From: Labyrinthula sp. Ha
Taxonomy: Eukaryota > Sar > Bigyra > Labyrinthulida > Labyrinthulaceae
Assembly (NCBI GenBank): GCA_015227615.1
Contig: JAALGZ010000003.1
Location: 124,001-188,000, forward strand
Direction: 5' to 3'
DNA length: 64,000 bases
In this document: positions 45,250-56,992 of the stretch, piece after piece
Position numbering within the stretch: the stretch's first letter is position 1
Layout: every line of letters starts with the position of its first letter
The notes under the pieces: model-generated
Seen by the model: the letters and a program-made list of their open reading frames with translations, nothing else
What the model was told of the DNA's origin: nothing
Database searches by the model: none
Position numbers and translations under genes: made by a program

Positions 45250-46165
45250 AAGCAAAGAATGAACAAAGAAAATAAATTCAACTTACGTGAAATAAAATAG
45301 AAGAAATATAAGTTTTAAACCCAGTTGAAGATCTCTCAAATGGAATGAAATGTATTAATCTTGTTGATGATGATAAGTTTAACTTGGAAATCCCTTCCGC
45401 GTTGGATATAACAACCGTCAAAAAAAAGATACAAGTAGAGAAAACAAAGTCGCAAAAAAAAGGTGCAGAAATACCAGAAGTGATTTCCATAAATATTTCA
45501 AGAAGCATCCCACTGATCTGCATAAAAGAATATGTAGAATTTGTAGCCGCGAGGTTTCTTATAAAAGCAGTACTTCCTCCATGATTTATCATGTTTGAAA
45601 CAGATGTATCCGGGCACTAAAGGAACATGAGCAAACACTACAAGATTATTTTTCAAAAATGACGGGCTCAAAAAAGCTTGGGAATTCTGTATATTCTAAC
45701 GATCAAAGAGCGAAAGTAGAGAGCTATCTTTTTTTCCGCTCAAGAAGTTGAAATGATTAAACATTAGCTACCGTTGATTTATTATTTTAAAGATGACATT
45801 GTAGATACGTTCAGAGTTTTCCTGTATAATTTAAAAGGATCATCAGCACAAAAACTCAATACAGCCTTTGTTAAAAATAAAAAGTTTTATTTGATGATGT
45901 TGCTGCCTTATTCAAGAAGCAGTTTGAAGATGGAATCGTTTGTGTAATTACTGATGGATAGTCAAGTAGGGGCTTGAAGGGATATTGCTCGGTAACTGTT
46001 CAATTTAACGACCAAAATTTTAACATGATGTCAGGATGTTTAGCCGTGGAACGGTGCTTAGTATTAAATTTTATTGTTTTGAAAATTTGTGGGAAATGAG
46101 CTAAAAATACAACCGATATATTCGATGGCGTCTTAAAGAGGTTAGGCTTGGATCAGCATGTGTAG

Positions 46166-46492
46166 ATGGTAACCACTGATAACGCAGCTGACATGATTAA
46201 GATGACTGAAGAGCTGAGAAATATGAATAAAAAATTATTTACTCAAGAGCCCCAGAAAAACTGGTTTGTTCCAGAGGAAGAATTTAATATACGTTGCACG
46301 GCTCACATTCTAAGCATAATTAGGAAAGCCATCCTAAAACTGCTACAAGATTATAATCAACAAGCGAGGGATTTCTTCATTCTTTTTAAATATAAAGAAA
46401 AGAATATGGAAGAATGTAGAGTATTGTGTACTTATGCATTGGGCGATGTATCTTTTGCAAGCCTGCCTTCTTTGGATGTGCCACATTGCTGA
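46166..46492 (+). pseudogene. hAT transposase middle part, copy 1
   Basis: VTTDNAADMIKMTEELRNM and RCTAHILSIIRKAIL are the hAT blocks with the second catalytic Asp region and the CxxH motif. It is followed by broken frames. Confidence 0.75.
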
Positions 46493-47217
46493 AACTTAAC
46501 TTGGAAGATTTTTTTTCGATCTAGGAAACAAGGAGTCAGTTATCATGGTCATGTCTGCCGCTCTAACATAAAGTGATTAAGAATTTAAATGCTTGCAGTT
46601 GACTGCAATCTTTTTTTACAATTTGCGTTCATAGTGGGAACTTTAGAAAGTTTTCACACCCTAAGCTTAATTGCTCAGATGAGAAAATTATCACTAGTAA
46701 TACCATGAACCTCGGTAACAAAAAAAAAACTGGAGGAAAGTCTGTTGGGAGCAATGTAGTGTACGGAGAAGGTTTGTCATATTTTTAACTCAACTGATTC
46801 TCTGGAGATGAAGTTGCAGAAAAGTCGGGAAAGACCTGAAAATGACTGCAATTTTGGGGAAAATTTCATGCTGCTTCTTGAGAAGGTGTCTAGAGCACTT
46901 TATCACGCATCTGAAGGCAAAGTTGAAAAGTGTCCAGAAGTTGTACAGTATTTTAAGATTAACCTGTTAGCGCAAAAACTGGGTCGTCGAGCGCCTCTAA
47001 CTTTTGCTCCTGATAATGAAAACTATGACATTTTGGTTTATGTTCTTGTTCAAACTATGAGATTTGCTACTATATTGGAAAGTTCGAATTAAAGTGAAAC
47101 CTAAACTGAAACAGATGAGTTCTGAATGAAAAGCCTAGTTCAAACAGGTAGTTAACCTGAAGGAAGTGATGAAGATGAAGTCGACAAGTTTTACGTGTTT
47201 CCAGACTGTCACATTTT

Positions 47218-47427
47218 GTGAATATATTAAAATGGTTGAAGGAACAGGAAAATATTTCCTCGAAGCTTCGTCAGGTGGCGCGGAAGATCTTGACATTCCA
47301 TTCGAGCTCTATCAGCAGCGAGAGAGCTTTCTCTCATGCTAAAGATGAGTTCATGGGGAAGGAGCAGATGATGGACGATACATTCACGCTCCGAAATAAT
47401 TTGAGGAGCTGGAGGGAATTTTCTTAA
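47218..47427 (+). pseudogene. hAT C-terminal dimerisation region, copy 1
   Basis: SSISSERAFSHAKDEFMGKE is the diagnostic hAT C-terminal block, followed by TLRNNLRSW. It lies about 400 bases before the element's right end. Confidence 0.85.
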
Positions 47428-47826
47428 GCTTAGACAAGATTTAAAAATCTAAATTCCATTACTAATAAAACTGGTTTGTATCTGATCCTGGTTTCAACTT
47501 CTTAATTTTAAGATTCTGCCTAGGAACTATCTCAAGTTAAAAAATGAACAAAAAAAATACCTTCCAGGATTATGATATGGGCCATAAATGGCAAAACACT
47601 TTAATTATCCTATTCCAGAAGCTTCATATTTTCATTTCTCAGCAAGTTGTTTTTCAAATTTTACTTGGTTCATGTTTGAAAAATTCAAATGTCCCGAAAT
47701 TTCTGAAACTAACGATAATCTAACGTTCCAGCGCGTAACTAACGCTTAACTAACTTTAATTGCAAGAATTGTGATATAAGTACCCGTAACTTTACTAAAG
47801 TTAGCTTATCATTGGTTAAAGTTCTA

Positions 47827-48076
47827 ACGCTAACGCTATCAATGCCTGGATATATTCATCCTCTGGTTCAACAGTCACAGCGTGAATAAGACCAACATTC
47901 CAGATCTCTGGGTTGCACTTGTGGGCTTGGTGTTTCCATATCTGCTGGAAACGACTGAGAAATTCTTTCTCAAATTGCAACTTGTGTAAAATGTGTGAGA
48001 AAATACGATACCTGGACCAGCGTTTTCCAGTATTTTCAGGACCACCAGATAAACAAGGATAATTGAATATATCCAC
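47827..48076 (-). other. Unrecognised coding remnant between two hAT insertions
   Basis: An 86-residue minus-strand frame (47816-48076) with FEKEFLSRFQQIWKHQAHKC and VTVEPEDEYIQALIALA does not match a family I know. The first hAT appears to end at its left edge and the second hAT starts at its right edge. Related-looking reading continues beyond 52349. It may be part of an old retroelement or a dead host gene. Confidence 0.4.
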
Positions 48077-48240
48077 TAGGATTCTTTAACGTTACGTTAA
48101 AAACGTTAGTTAACGTTTATTTTCCGTTAACTCTGCTTAACATTATTAGCGTTTAGCAAAATTCCAACTTTTTTACCGTTATTACCGTAAAATAAACGTT
48201 AAAAACGCTAAGTACGTTAAGTAACGGCACATACCGATAT
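48077..48240. repeat. Left subterminal AACGTTA-rich region of hAT copy 2
   Basis: Many direct and inverted copies of ACGTTA/TAACGT occur. Such subterminal motifs are known transposase-binding clusters in hAT elements; binding here is inferred. Confidence 0.7.
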
Positions 48241-48720
48241 ATTTGAGAAATTCAGCAAACTCCAAATCTTCTCTTTCTGTTCAACGTCAAAACCAAACAA
48301 GCCCAGAAAAACTCCTTATGTGAATAAAAAAGGTGGTACAAAGAGAAGTAAAAGTAGTTTTCGAACATGAAAAAAGAACAATGTGCTCGTCGAAGCTTCA
48401 AAATTAGTTGTCTTCTACTTGTTAGAGAGTTTGCTTAGGTGAACTGTCTGGGAGACGTGTTTGATTGAGAAGAGAAAAGCTAAACTTAAGTCAAAGTAGA
48501 AGAAATCGGCCAAATGAACTAAAATGACGCTACAGTAATGTTTGTTTAAGCATAATTTCAGCTTTTCCTGTGTTAAATTTTCAAAAAGAGGTAAAATTTT
48601 TATTAGTTTTGGATACAAAACAAGTAAAAATTATGAAAAATATTTTTCAATAGTTAAGAAAGGGAGAAAACCTGCGCCAACAGGTTAAAGAACCCAAAAA
48701 AAACTAATTTCATAGCTTTT

Positions 48721-49215
48721 CTATAACTTCGTACACTCTCTTGCATTCATCCTCATCATAAAAGTTTGATCCGACATGTTCTCTTTGCTTCCACATTCAA
48801 ATCTACAATGAGAGAAGGCTCTTTCAGAGGTAACAGTGCTTGTTTGAATAGCTAAAAACGTTCTAGCAACCTTTGCAGGCGTTGGATTCCTCGGATCAGC
48901 ATCTTTCCAACATGCCAAAATGTCAACATTTCCCGCAACACCGTCAATATCCAAGGAGCGCAAGAGCTCTCCACGGCTTGACTCAATATTTGTAACTAGT
49001 CTTGAACTATCTCCATCTTCAAGCAGCAAGCTAAAATCCAATTTGCTCTTCTTCAAAACTTGAGTCCCTGGAGTATCACCACCTATACTCTTAACCTTAT
49101 CCATCTCTAGCACCATTTCTTCAACAATATCCTTGAACTCATCACTCTCTCTAGGAGCAAAAAGCTTACACCTCTTGTCTAAAAGTGATGCTATCTTGAA
49201 ATGTGTACATTTTCC
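48721..49215 (-). pseudogene. hAT transposase C-terminal part, copy 2
   Basis: The open frame runs from about 49215: KIASLLDKRCKLFAPRESDE (the hAT block before the C-terminal region), an acidic linker, then PAKVARTFLAIQTSTVTSERAFSH, the dimerisation block, and MSDQTFMMRMNA. The upstream DDE core is missing or unrecognisable. It lies about 650 bases from the left end of the element. Confidence 0.82.
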
Positions 49216-52209
49216 ACTACAGCCGTCTACTTGGGAAGGTAAGAAGTGAAGACCGAAGAGTTAGTGCGAAGATGAATATTATAAAGGTAGACGCTATTGA
49301 AAAGGTCACGGCTTCCTACATTCGATTAAAGGTGTGGGGAAATCGATTATTTTGGTATATCATTTCTTAGCTTCTTGTTTGCTTGGGTTGAGGGTAATTT
49401 AATATTGAGTTTATTGGAGTATAAAAGTAATATCAAGATATCAGAAACTATGAGAATTTTCAAATAGACTAAGATTAAAGTTAGAACAAATAAATAGGAC
49501 CATTAAAATTAATATTTTCCTCTTTAAAACTATATCAAATACGTTATAGAAAAAGAGGAAGGTATTTAACTTTGCAAAACAATAATATCACTTTACTTTC
49601 ATAAATACGTCAGAAAAACGACCACAACATGACTTTTTTTCAAAAACTAAAAACCTATATCTTCTTTAATTTATACTGGTCTTCTCCGCGTTAATCTATA
49701 TATGTTTTTGAAAATTTAATCATATGTAAAACTTAAAACAAAACATGTATTTGTACATAGATATTTGCAATAATATGATAGAGCTTTATATAATTAAAAC
49801 CAATAAAAACATCAAACCTTATTTTTTTTTCTTTTTTAACTTACTATAAATTGGTCTTAGATAAATTTAGAGTCAACGTTCTTTATGTTTGACCTATTAG
49901 AAGTTTAGATTTGGTTATTTTATGGTTGAGTTTGGAGTCAAGTTAAATTAAGACAAATAACTATTTCTGAGATTAATAGGGAAGTTCTTGAAGTTTCCTC
50001 GAACAAAACTCAGAGGAACCCTAATTCATTCATATCTCTAAGTGACTACCATTCCTCAGGATGTTTTGTCACTTAGTATCACCCATTGAGGAATATTTGA
50101 CATTTAAGGGTATCCTTTTTCAGAGTTTCTGAGTACTTGAAAACAGGATACATTATTAGGAAATGTATACAAAATACTCTAAACCTTAAAAAAAGTTTTT
50201 CCTAGACCTAAATTCACCCGTTCTTTCGACTGGTGAGGTCTGTTTGGACTCTAGACCAGTATTTCTTAAGGTGTTACACTGATTGAAGTTAATAAAAACA
50301 GCATTATAGCCCAATATCGACTTTTCTTAAAAATTTCAATAAACATTTAAAAAAAATAGAATTAAAGGTTACAGGTCGTGTTTTGTAGTTACTTGGGGCT
50401 ACCTATTACAAAAATTCAGGGGATCATACCAAAACTGAGTGATTTCGTATTTTCAGATGTGTAGATTTTCATCATTTGGCTTTTCTGAGTGAAGTTTAGC
50501 TCATTTACAATTAACCAGAGAAGAAAAATCTTGAGAAATTGTTTGAGAAGTCAGGAATAGTGAATCATTAGGGTCTGATAAGAATCAGATCATCTATAGA
50601 GTTGCTCTTAATGATGTTACGTTTGAATGTATGTTTTTTAGAGGTGTTTAAACTTAGTGAAACGGAACCTAAAAGCTAAACTTCTTAGGGTTTAAAATTC
50701 CAATCCCTATCAAATACCTTGACAAAATACATAGTTAAAAAGTTTTTTAATGTGAAACACATTGTTGGTGATAATATTTTATTTGAGGAAGCTTTCGTGA
50801 AAAAAGCTAACAAATACTATATGCTTTGTTTTCAGTAATGGTGAGTTTTTTATACTTTATATTATTTTAATCCAGTAAATTTTTATATGAGCAAGTGCTA
50901 GGTCCAGTTTTTAAAAATTTTAGAGATTTGTAAAAGAGCTTAAAAGGTATTGTTGATTATATGGCCATTATACTGCTTTGTTGAAAAAATCGTGGATAAA
51001 GTTTGCAACACCCTGTAATAACAAAAATTATAAAACACTATTGTTTTCCACTAGGCCTAACTTCAACATAAATCCTAACCTTGACGGTTTAGAGGTAGCG
51101 TAACCTTTTTCTTGCTGTTTTCTGATCGATATAAAATGGATGTGCCATATTTTGGTGATTTTTGCGTTCTACCTGAATTTATTCTTTTCATATCCTATAT
51201 TGTATTATGTGGCTCAATATATGTTTAAAAGAGCTTTCCAGGACTGTGTTTTGCTTTTCATAACTCAAAAAATTCATTGAAAATTATCTTTGCAATTATT
51301 ATGAAATTGATCTAAAATACAGGATGACGTGAAAAGAGTGGAATAGAAAAGTATCTTCCAGTAATCTAATACAGAAAATTTTAAAGGCCAATGATTAAAA
51401 ATACTTTTCGAGATAAGTATCATTACTTACAATAGTGCTTTACATAAAAATTAAGCGACATACAAGATAAACAAAAATATGACTTGGAATTAACCAATAT
51501 TTTAAAAATATAGAAACACGTAGTTTAATCCCAGTATTTCCAACTAAAAAAAACATAAAAGTTATAATATCTTAAGAATTAAAATTTAAAATGTCTTAAA
51601 CTTTTATTTGGTTTAAAAAGAGGAAGTATTTACTGAGAAAACTGGTTTTTACTACGGCAAGTGCTGATGCGCTAAATTTTGCTTTTATTGTTGGATATTA
51701 AAACGCACATAACTCATGATTAACTTCTGAAAAAAACTAAACTACTTTTTCCAGTATATAATAAATTAAAATATATTTCCAATGATGTGTCATAGCTTTT
51801 CTGAAAAGGAATTTGAGCCAAGATACAAATATTTCTATTTGAAGACTATGTAAATTATTGCTATAGCCAAGGTATTACCTCTATTTTCTCAGTTGCATTT
51901 TCTCTCAGAAAGTAGAATTGGTTCTTTAAAATTGTTTATGAAAGGTATTTGAAATATTTCTCGACTCTCTAGGAGCTCAGTTTGAGCTTGGATCGAAAGA
52001 ACTTTAAGGGTAATGTTTGTAGTCACAAGAAGATTATCATATAAAATAATTTGCAAATGATGTTGATTTTATGTTCCATCTACTTCTAAGTCAGGCTTTG
52101 CTTCGATTTTATCTCTTTACAGGAGGCATATAGGTATAAAATATTATGGAGATATGATTTGGGACAAAATACTAAATTGGTAAAAAATTTGGGGAACACC
52201 AAAATCTAT

Positions 52210-52341
52210 CGGTCTTACCGTGCTTAACGTTAATTTCCGCTAATAAACGTTAACCAACGTATTCCTTAACGTTAATAACGTTAAGCAAAAGTTGGACATT
52301 TTTTTACCGTTAGTTAACGTTTTTAATGTTAAAGAACTCTA
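52210..52341. repeat. Right subterminal AACGTTA-rich region of hAT copy 2
   Basis: The inverted counterpart of 48077-48240, with GCTTAACGTTAA, AATAACGTTAAGC and TTAGTTAACGTTTTTAA. Confidence 0.7.
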
Positions 52342-52349
52342 ATATCCAC

Positions 52350-53395
52350 TACTCGAACAAAGTCAGCAATAACCTGGGTTCGAGCTGGAAGACCATCAAC
52401 TTTGAAGGAACTAATCTTATTCTGCTCCACTTTTAATTCTTCAGAAAAGTTGTAATGAACTTTCGCTTTGTCTATGAACTGTTACAGATCAAGAGTAGAT
52501 GAAGAATCCAACTGCTAAAGTGTTTACCAATGTATTACCTTTTTCAACTGAAGAAGTATACTTTCACTTGAATATATTGGAGCTGAATCTCTCGGCTTCA
52601 GAAACTAAATACAGTAGCTTTGATCTCGTGTTTCTTGACATAAATTCTTTCTCTGAGGTATTCTTAATTAGGTTTTTCGTTGCTTTATACTTATAACGTC
52701 TAGGAGGGGAAGAAGCTCGTGGGGAAGGAGATTACATCGTTGTATTTTCACTAGCTAGAAGTGGAGAAGCGTTAGGGGGCAGAAGCATCTATAGGGCTAT
52801 TTGAACGCAATGTTGTTAGAACGTCGGTAGTTTGAGTGGAAGAGATATTCACCTGTCTTGGGTTCATGGTGTAAGTACGTATCAGGTTCGTTAAGCTTGC
52901 TACTACATTCGAGAGGGTTTCTATTCTTCTCAGTATGCTACTGTTTGAATAATTCTCATTTAGTGATTCTAGTTCACTGGGGGCAGGACTTCTGGATTGT
53001 TATTTTTATTAGAAGACATAGTTTCTTCGAGTGTTTAAAAGTCTTTGTATTAATAGAAAACAGTTTTTCTCGACTTTTAAATAAATCTGGGTGTTAAGCA
53101 AAACTATATATCAGCTTTTTATTTTGCAAAGCTACCTTGGGAAGGTAATCAACTGGCTTCGTTTATCACCAAACCAAAATATAAATATAACCAAATATAT
53201 CTCACTTCTCAGCAGATCCTTTACGTTCTTGGGGGTGGCTTAGATATAAACTCTTCATTTTATCTTCTTATTCTGTTGTATTGGATTCTAACTACGACCA
53301 TATGAGTCATAATTCCTGACCAATCATATTCTCTATGCTAACCAATAGAATCTCCCCGTTTAAATATATGATACAATTAAATCATTATATCGATA
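52350..53395. other. Unrecognised remnant sequence
   Basis: The minus strand from 52860 to 52342 reads in broken frames, with a Ser/Pro-rich start, and may be the other half of the sequence interrupted by hAT copy 2. The family is unknown. No other gene was seen. Confidence 0.35.
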
Positions 53396-53399
53396 CAAA

Positions 53400-53525
53400 A
53401 TTGAGGAAATGAAAGCTAATTTAGTTTATGTAAAGACAGAAGAGAACCTGGCGGATGTTTTGGTGAACATGTTTCAAAGAATCAAGATTAACTTATTTAA
53501 TAATAAAGTATACCGCCTCTAACTA
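53400..53525 (+). mobile_element. Copia RNase H end fragment
   Basis: LVYVKTEENLADVLVNMFQ resembles the copia RNase H terminus YVKTEENIADILTK. Only this short end survives. Confidence 0.6.
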
Positions 53526-53839
53526 GGGAAAATGTTATATAAAAAGTAGTGTTTGCGTAGATTTATATATATTTGGTTTTGTTTGATTTTGTGAGTTAGT
53601 GTTGGTATTCGGGAGTTAGCTCATAATAACGGGCATACTATAATTATTGAACATAATAAACTTAAATAAAACAAAACCAGGCATCAGAGCATACCCAAAT
53701 ATCCAAAACGGACTGCAATTTACTAAAACTTTAAAATATCTCAGTCTATCATTCTAAGTTTTCAATAACTTAATTTAGTATCTAAGTTACAATTTCATAG
53801 TAATGATATTTGGTTGTTCTATGACTTGATAATTTTTTT

Positions 53840-54313
53840 GTTACTTGGGACAAAAGTTCCTTCGGCGGGCACCTTATTTTGCTGAACCAATTCCCGGTTG
53901 CGTGGAAAACCAAGAAGTAGAGGACTATTTCAAAGAGCACTACCGAAGCGGAGATAGTTGGACTAGCTCGAGGGATGAGCGCTTTGTCATGGCTGAATCA
54001 TTTGACGGTTTTTATGAAGTTTGAAACTGGGCAAGTGACAATATATTCAGATAATATAGGAACAGTGAAGTTAATGGAAGAACAGATCAGGAGCTTTAGA
54101 ACCATGAACATGCCAGTCAAGTATTTCTTTACGAGAGAAGTTCTGAAAAGAGAGGTATGGAAGTTGAGCCATATTAAGGGAACACTGAACTGCGCAGATA
54201 TCTCTACAAAACCAGGTTCTCCTAAAGTATACAAGTCTGTGTTGAATCAAATAACGAAGACAAAGGTGGCACTAAACGATTTGGGAACTAGAGCGGAGCA
54301 TATTAATAAATAG
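53840..54313 (+). mobile_element. Copia RNase H fragment
   Basis: The plus strand has a TSTTEAEIVGL-like stretch, then the frame 53975-54313 with VTIYSDNIGTVKLMEEQ, MPVKYFFTREVLKRE and HIKGTLNCADISTKPG, the copia RNase H C-terminus. A 3' fragment only. Confidence 0.75.
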
Positions 54314-54643
54314 ATAGAATAGTAGTCGGTTTAGGTGTTTTTTTGTTCACGCAAGCACCAAAAAACCAATAAAGGTTAACAAGTAAGAGTAATAAGTTTA
54401 GTTCAGAATAACATTTTCTGTTAGATTTTACTGTTGAATACAAACGTTTGTTGAATATATAAACACTTAAATATAAAACGTATCCCTTTAAACACTCATA
54501 AAGTAATAAACTCAGATAAAACTTAAACTTCAATTCCCCATGCTTTTCTAGTATTCAAAACATGGTTCCATTTTTATCCCCGAAATGCATCCTTCATAAC
54601 AAAACCATAGAACTCAACTTTTTCTACTTCGCATCTTTACCAC

Positions 54644-54837
54644 TGTCTTTTTCGCTTAGCAAGTGAATTCAAAAATATGTAGTGCTTAAATTATTAACGG
54701 CTAGGTCTTAGTTATGTCAAACCGATATATATATATATATATACATATTTATGTCAACTATATTACAATACAAGGACAATGTTCAAGATGGTTATAGGGT
54801 CCAGGAGTACACACGCCAGTCCAGTAGTGCACGGACT
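54644..54837 (-). repeat. 3' LTR of the second methyltransferase element
   Basis: It shares CGCTTAGCAAGTGAATTC, TTAACGGCTAGGTCTTAG and AGGGTCCAGGAGTACACA with 62254-62435, and contains a longer (AT)n run. Directly inside it (minus sense, about 54838-54852) lies a purine-rich AAAAAAAGGGG, the likely polypurine tract. Confidence 0.85.
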
Positions 54838-54849
54838 CCCCTTTTTTTA

Positions 54850-55802
54850 AGATGACTCTCTGTGGTTCGAAGACAGGTAAGCAAGATGCATCTTCGGTTC
54901 CAGATCCAAGCCGATGTTGGTTCACTGTGACCTGACATTGTTGCTTCTTGAATATATGTCAACTTTTTTTGCAAAGGGATAGAGCTCGTCTAAAATGTAA
55001 TAAAATAACTCTGGTTTAGCAGATGGAGCGATTGTGTAAGTTCTTAAGACAGAACTGAACTTATTCTTACCCACAGCGTTGAAGGTATCAACGTATTTCA
55101 AATCGGGAGAACTTCTTCTTTCAAAGATAAAACATGTCTCTTGAGAGTGTTGGAGAAAATGACCCAAACTATTAAAAGGTTCGCCATGTTTCGTGTATTT
55201 AACCTACGTTAAACAGTCAACTAGATAATATTTTTGATCAATAGCCCAATCTAAAACGCAATGATAACTGTAGTTAGTTACCCAAATATATAAATATGAA
55301 CCAAATGGGAAGTGAGCTAAAGGAAGTTTTATTCTCTTGAAGTCAACTAAAAATAGAGCAGGATATTTTAAACCAACCCCACGGGTTGGATTCTTGCTGT
55401 TACAGCCCATGGTGGATCCATGACATCGACTTGAAGAATGCTGTTTTTAGACCTGGGTTTATGGAATTGTATATGAAAAATATCTGTAATGTAAACCATC
55501 TTGTACAGAGGTTCGAAATAGACTGTTGCCTCGCTACCATCGATCAGAAAAGTGTTGCCTCCGAGGTCTTTTAAGATTATCTTCTTCTGTGTATCAACTT
55601 CCAGGTAAACAAGTTGAACTGCATCAGAGTTAATCGAAATAATCAAAGAGTTGCTGTAATATTTGAATCTTGCCTGCAACGACTCAGCATCAATCAAAGA
55701 TATATATTCTTCGAAGGGAAACGTTATCATTGAAAATAAGGAACTTATTGTGAACCACGTTTCTTCATTCAGGAATAGGAATCTATTGATCTTGTGCAGC
55801 AA
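54850..55802 (-). pseudogene. MT-A70 methyltransferase region of the second element, broken
   Basis: Frames at 55368-55802 (ending VDVMDPPWAVTARI), 55204-55410 (GSYLYIWVTNYSYH) and 54922-55167 (SQETCFIFERRSS ... AKPELFYYILDELYPFAKKV) carry the MT-A70 blocks in the right order. The region has about two breaks. It lies between the SANT/linker region and the 3' LTR, as in the first element. Confidence 0.8.
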
Positions 55803-55861
55803 AGCTTCGGTGTCTAAAATTATACTCTTAACATCCTCATTGAAATGCTTGATCGAATCCT

Positions 55862-56992
55862 TTATCTCTTGAAAAGAGTGTATGTTTTCTTTCTTATGAA
55901 CTGCTTATCTTCCAGCTTCTCCGATTCTTCCATCAGCAACCTTAGGTGTTTCAGATCGTCCAATCTCCTAAAATAAGGAATAACAATACCTGTTCCGTCA
56001 ATCAGCGTCACTTCCTGCTTAAACAGTTGTAGAATATGTTCTTTTTCCAAAAGGGTGTTCAACGATCGAGGGAGGTTCTTATACATTCCAGTGATCCCGA
56101 AATGTTTAGATAAAAAACCCCTCGCTTCGCTTATCTTGAACTTCAGTTCGTGAAAGATTCCGATTGTCTGCAGGTTTAGGAGCCTTTGAAGTTGAGTTGC
56201 GATCTGTTGCTTGCTTCTAAAGGGGAGTGTGTTTGTTCTTAGATAATCCACGTAGCAGCCGCAGCCGTATTTTAACACCAACGCTTCTAGAAAGATCTTC
56301 TCTTCCAGGTACCAACCTAGCATATTTCCTTCCGGTGCTCTGTCTATCTGCCTCAATTTTGTGTGCCTCAACTGGATCTTATTTAACTTCAGGTTTCTTA
56401 TTCTATTTTTCTTGGTATCATATTTCTTTTTATCGATATTTTCCATTAGAACTAGTAAGTGCACTCTTTTTCCTTGATCGTGAACTTCATCTTCCACATA
56501 TCTCCGCACCAGAACTGGGAGGTCTTGGTACATAAGCTCGAAATCCTGCCATGTGTCTTCGTTTTCATCGAAGCCCAACCATCTTGTTCTTATTTCGCAA
56601 TGAGCTTTAATGCCTTGGGGAAAACGTATCCCTAGGAACTTCTCCAGCTCTAAGGATTGAAAGTTATGCACAAAAGGGGCCTTTAGCTTTCGGTTACACA
56701 AAGGCCGACTATCAACGTACCACCAAAGTCGACTGCCGCGAACCAGATTCACCCTATTCGTTAGGGATTCCACCGAATACACGTGTTTTGAAACGATGTC
56801 TATTATTTGATATGGGCCTAACCATGTTAACCTTGTTTTCTCTTTTGCGCTTCGAGTGCCTTCTTCGCAAACTAGAACGTAGTCCCCGACACTAAATTGG
56901 AAAATCAGATTATGGGTAGGATCACGTCGCTTGTTATCTGCTTCTCTTTTTAGTAACACATTGTCGTAAATTTTCGCGTGTAGGTCGTCCAT
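55862..56992 (-). pseudogene. Integrase C-terminus, chromodomain-like and SANT/Myb-like region
   Basis: A 376-residue frame: a GPY-like integrase end (TRLTWLGPYQIIDIVSKHVY, then RGSRLWWYVD), a chromodomain-like segment (IRTRWLGFDENEDTWQDFE), a basic linker, and a clear SANT/Myb-like segment (GWYLEEKIFLEALVLKYGCG ... LPFRSKQQIATQLQRLL, about residues 225-275). A helical linker with PYFRRLDDLKHLR follows, matching FFRRLDRLD in the first element. SANT/Myb domains bind DNA or histone tails; its presence upstream of a methyltransferase suggests targeting. Confidence 0.8.

Larger units (their letters stand above)
45250..47826 (+). mobile_element. hAT DNA transposon, copy 1 (broken)
   Basis: The plus strand holds hAT transposase pieces in order: an N-terminal frame (45345-45584); a core block at about 45940 reading ITDG-stop-SSRGLKGY, where TAG replaces the expected Trp codon; the frame 46166-46492 with TTDNAADMIKMTEEL and CTAHILSIIRKAI; and the C-terminal dimerisation block 47218-47427 with SISSERAFSHAKDEF. 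The 3' non-coding part (47690-47826) is rich in TAACG/TTAAC motifs and ends GGTTAAAGTTCTA, resembling the end of copy 2. The left end was not found. Multiple stops and frameshifts make it inactive. Confidence 0.75.
48077..52341 (-). mobile_element. hAT DNA transposon, copy 2, exact ends and 8-bp target duplication
   Basis: The element starts TAGGATTCTTTAACGTTA at 48077 and ends in the inverted TAACATTAAAGAACTCTA at 52341. ATATCCAC flanks both sides (48069-48076, 52342-52349), the 8-bp duplication typical of hAT. Termini of the form TAGRR fit the superfamily. About 150 bases at each end are packed with AACGTTA-type motifs. Transposase coding survives only at 48721-49215 (minus); the remaining 3 kb is AT-rich with no recognisable frame. 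It is non-autonomous now. Confidence 0.88.

Noticed and set aside
48077-48240. Regularly recurring AACGTTA motifs that could suggest a CRISPR-like or satellite array
   Set aside because: Spacing is irregular, copies occur in both orientations, and the array sits at the ends of a hAT transposon, which explains it.
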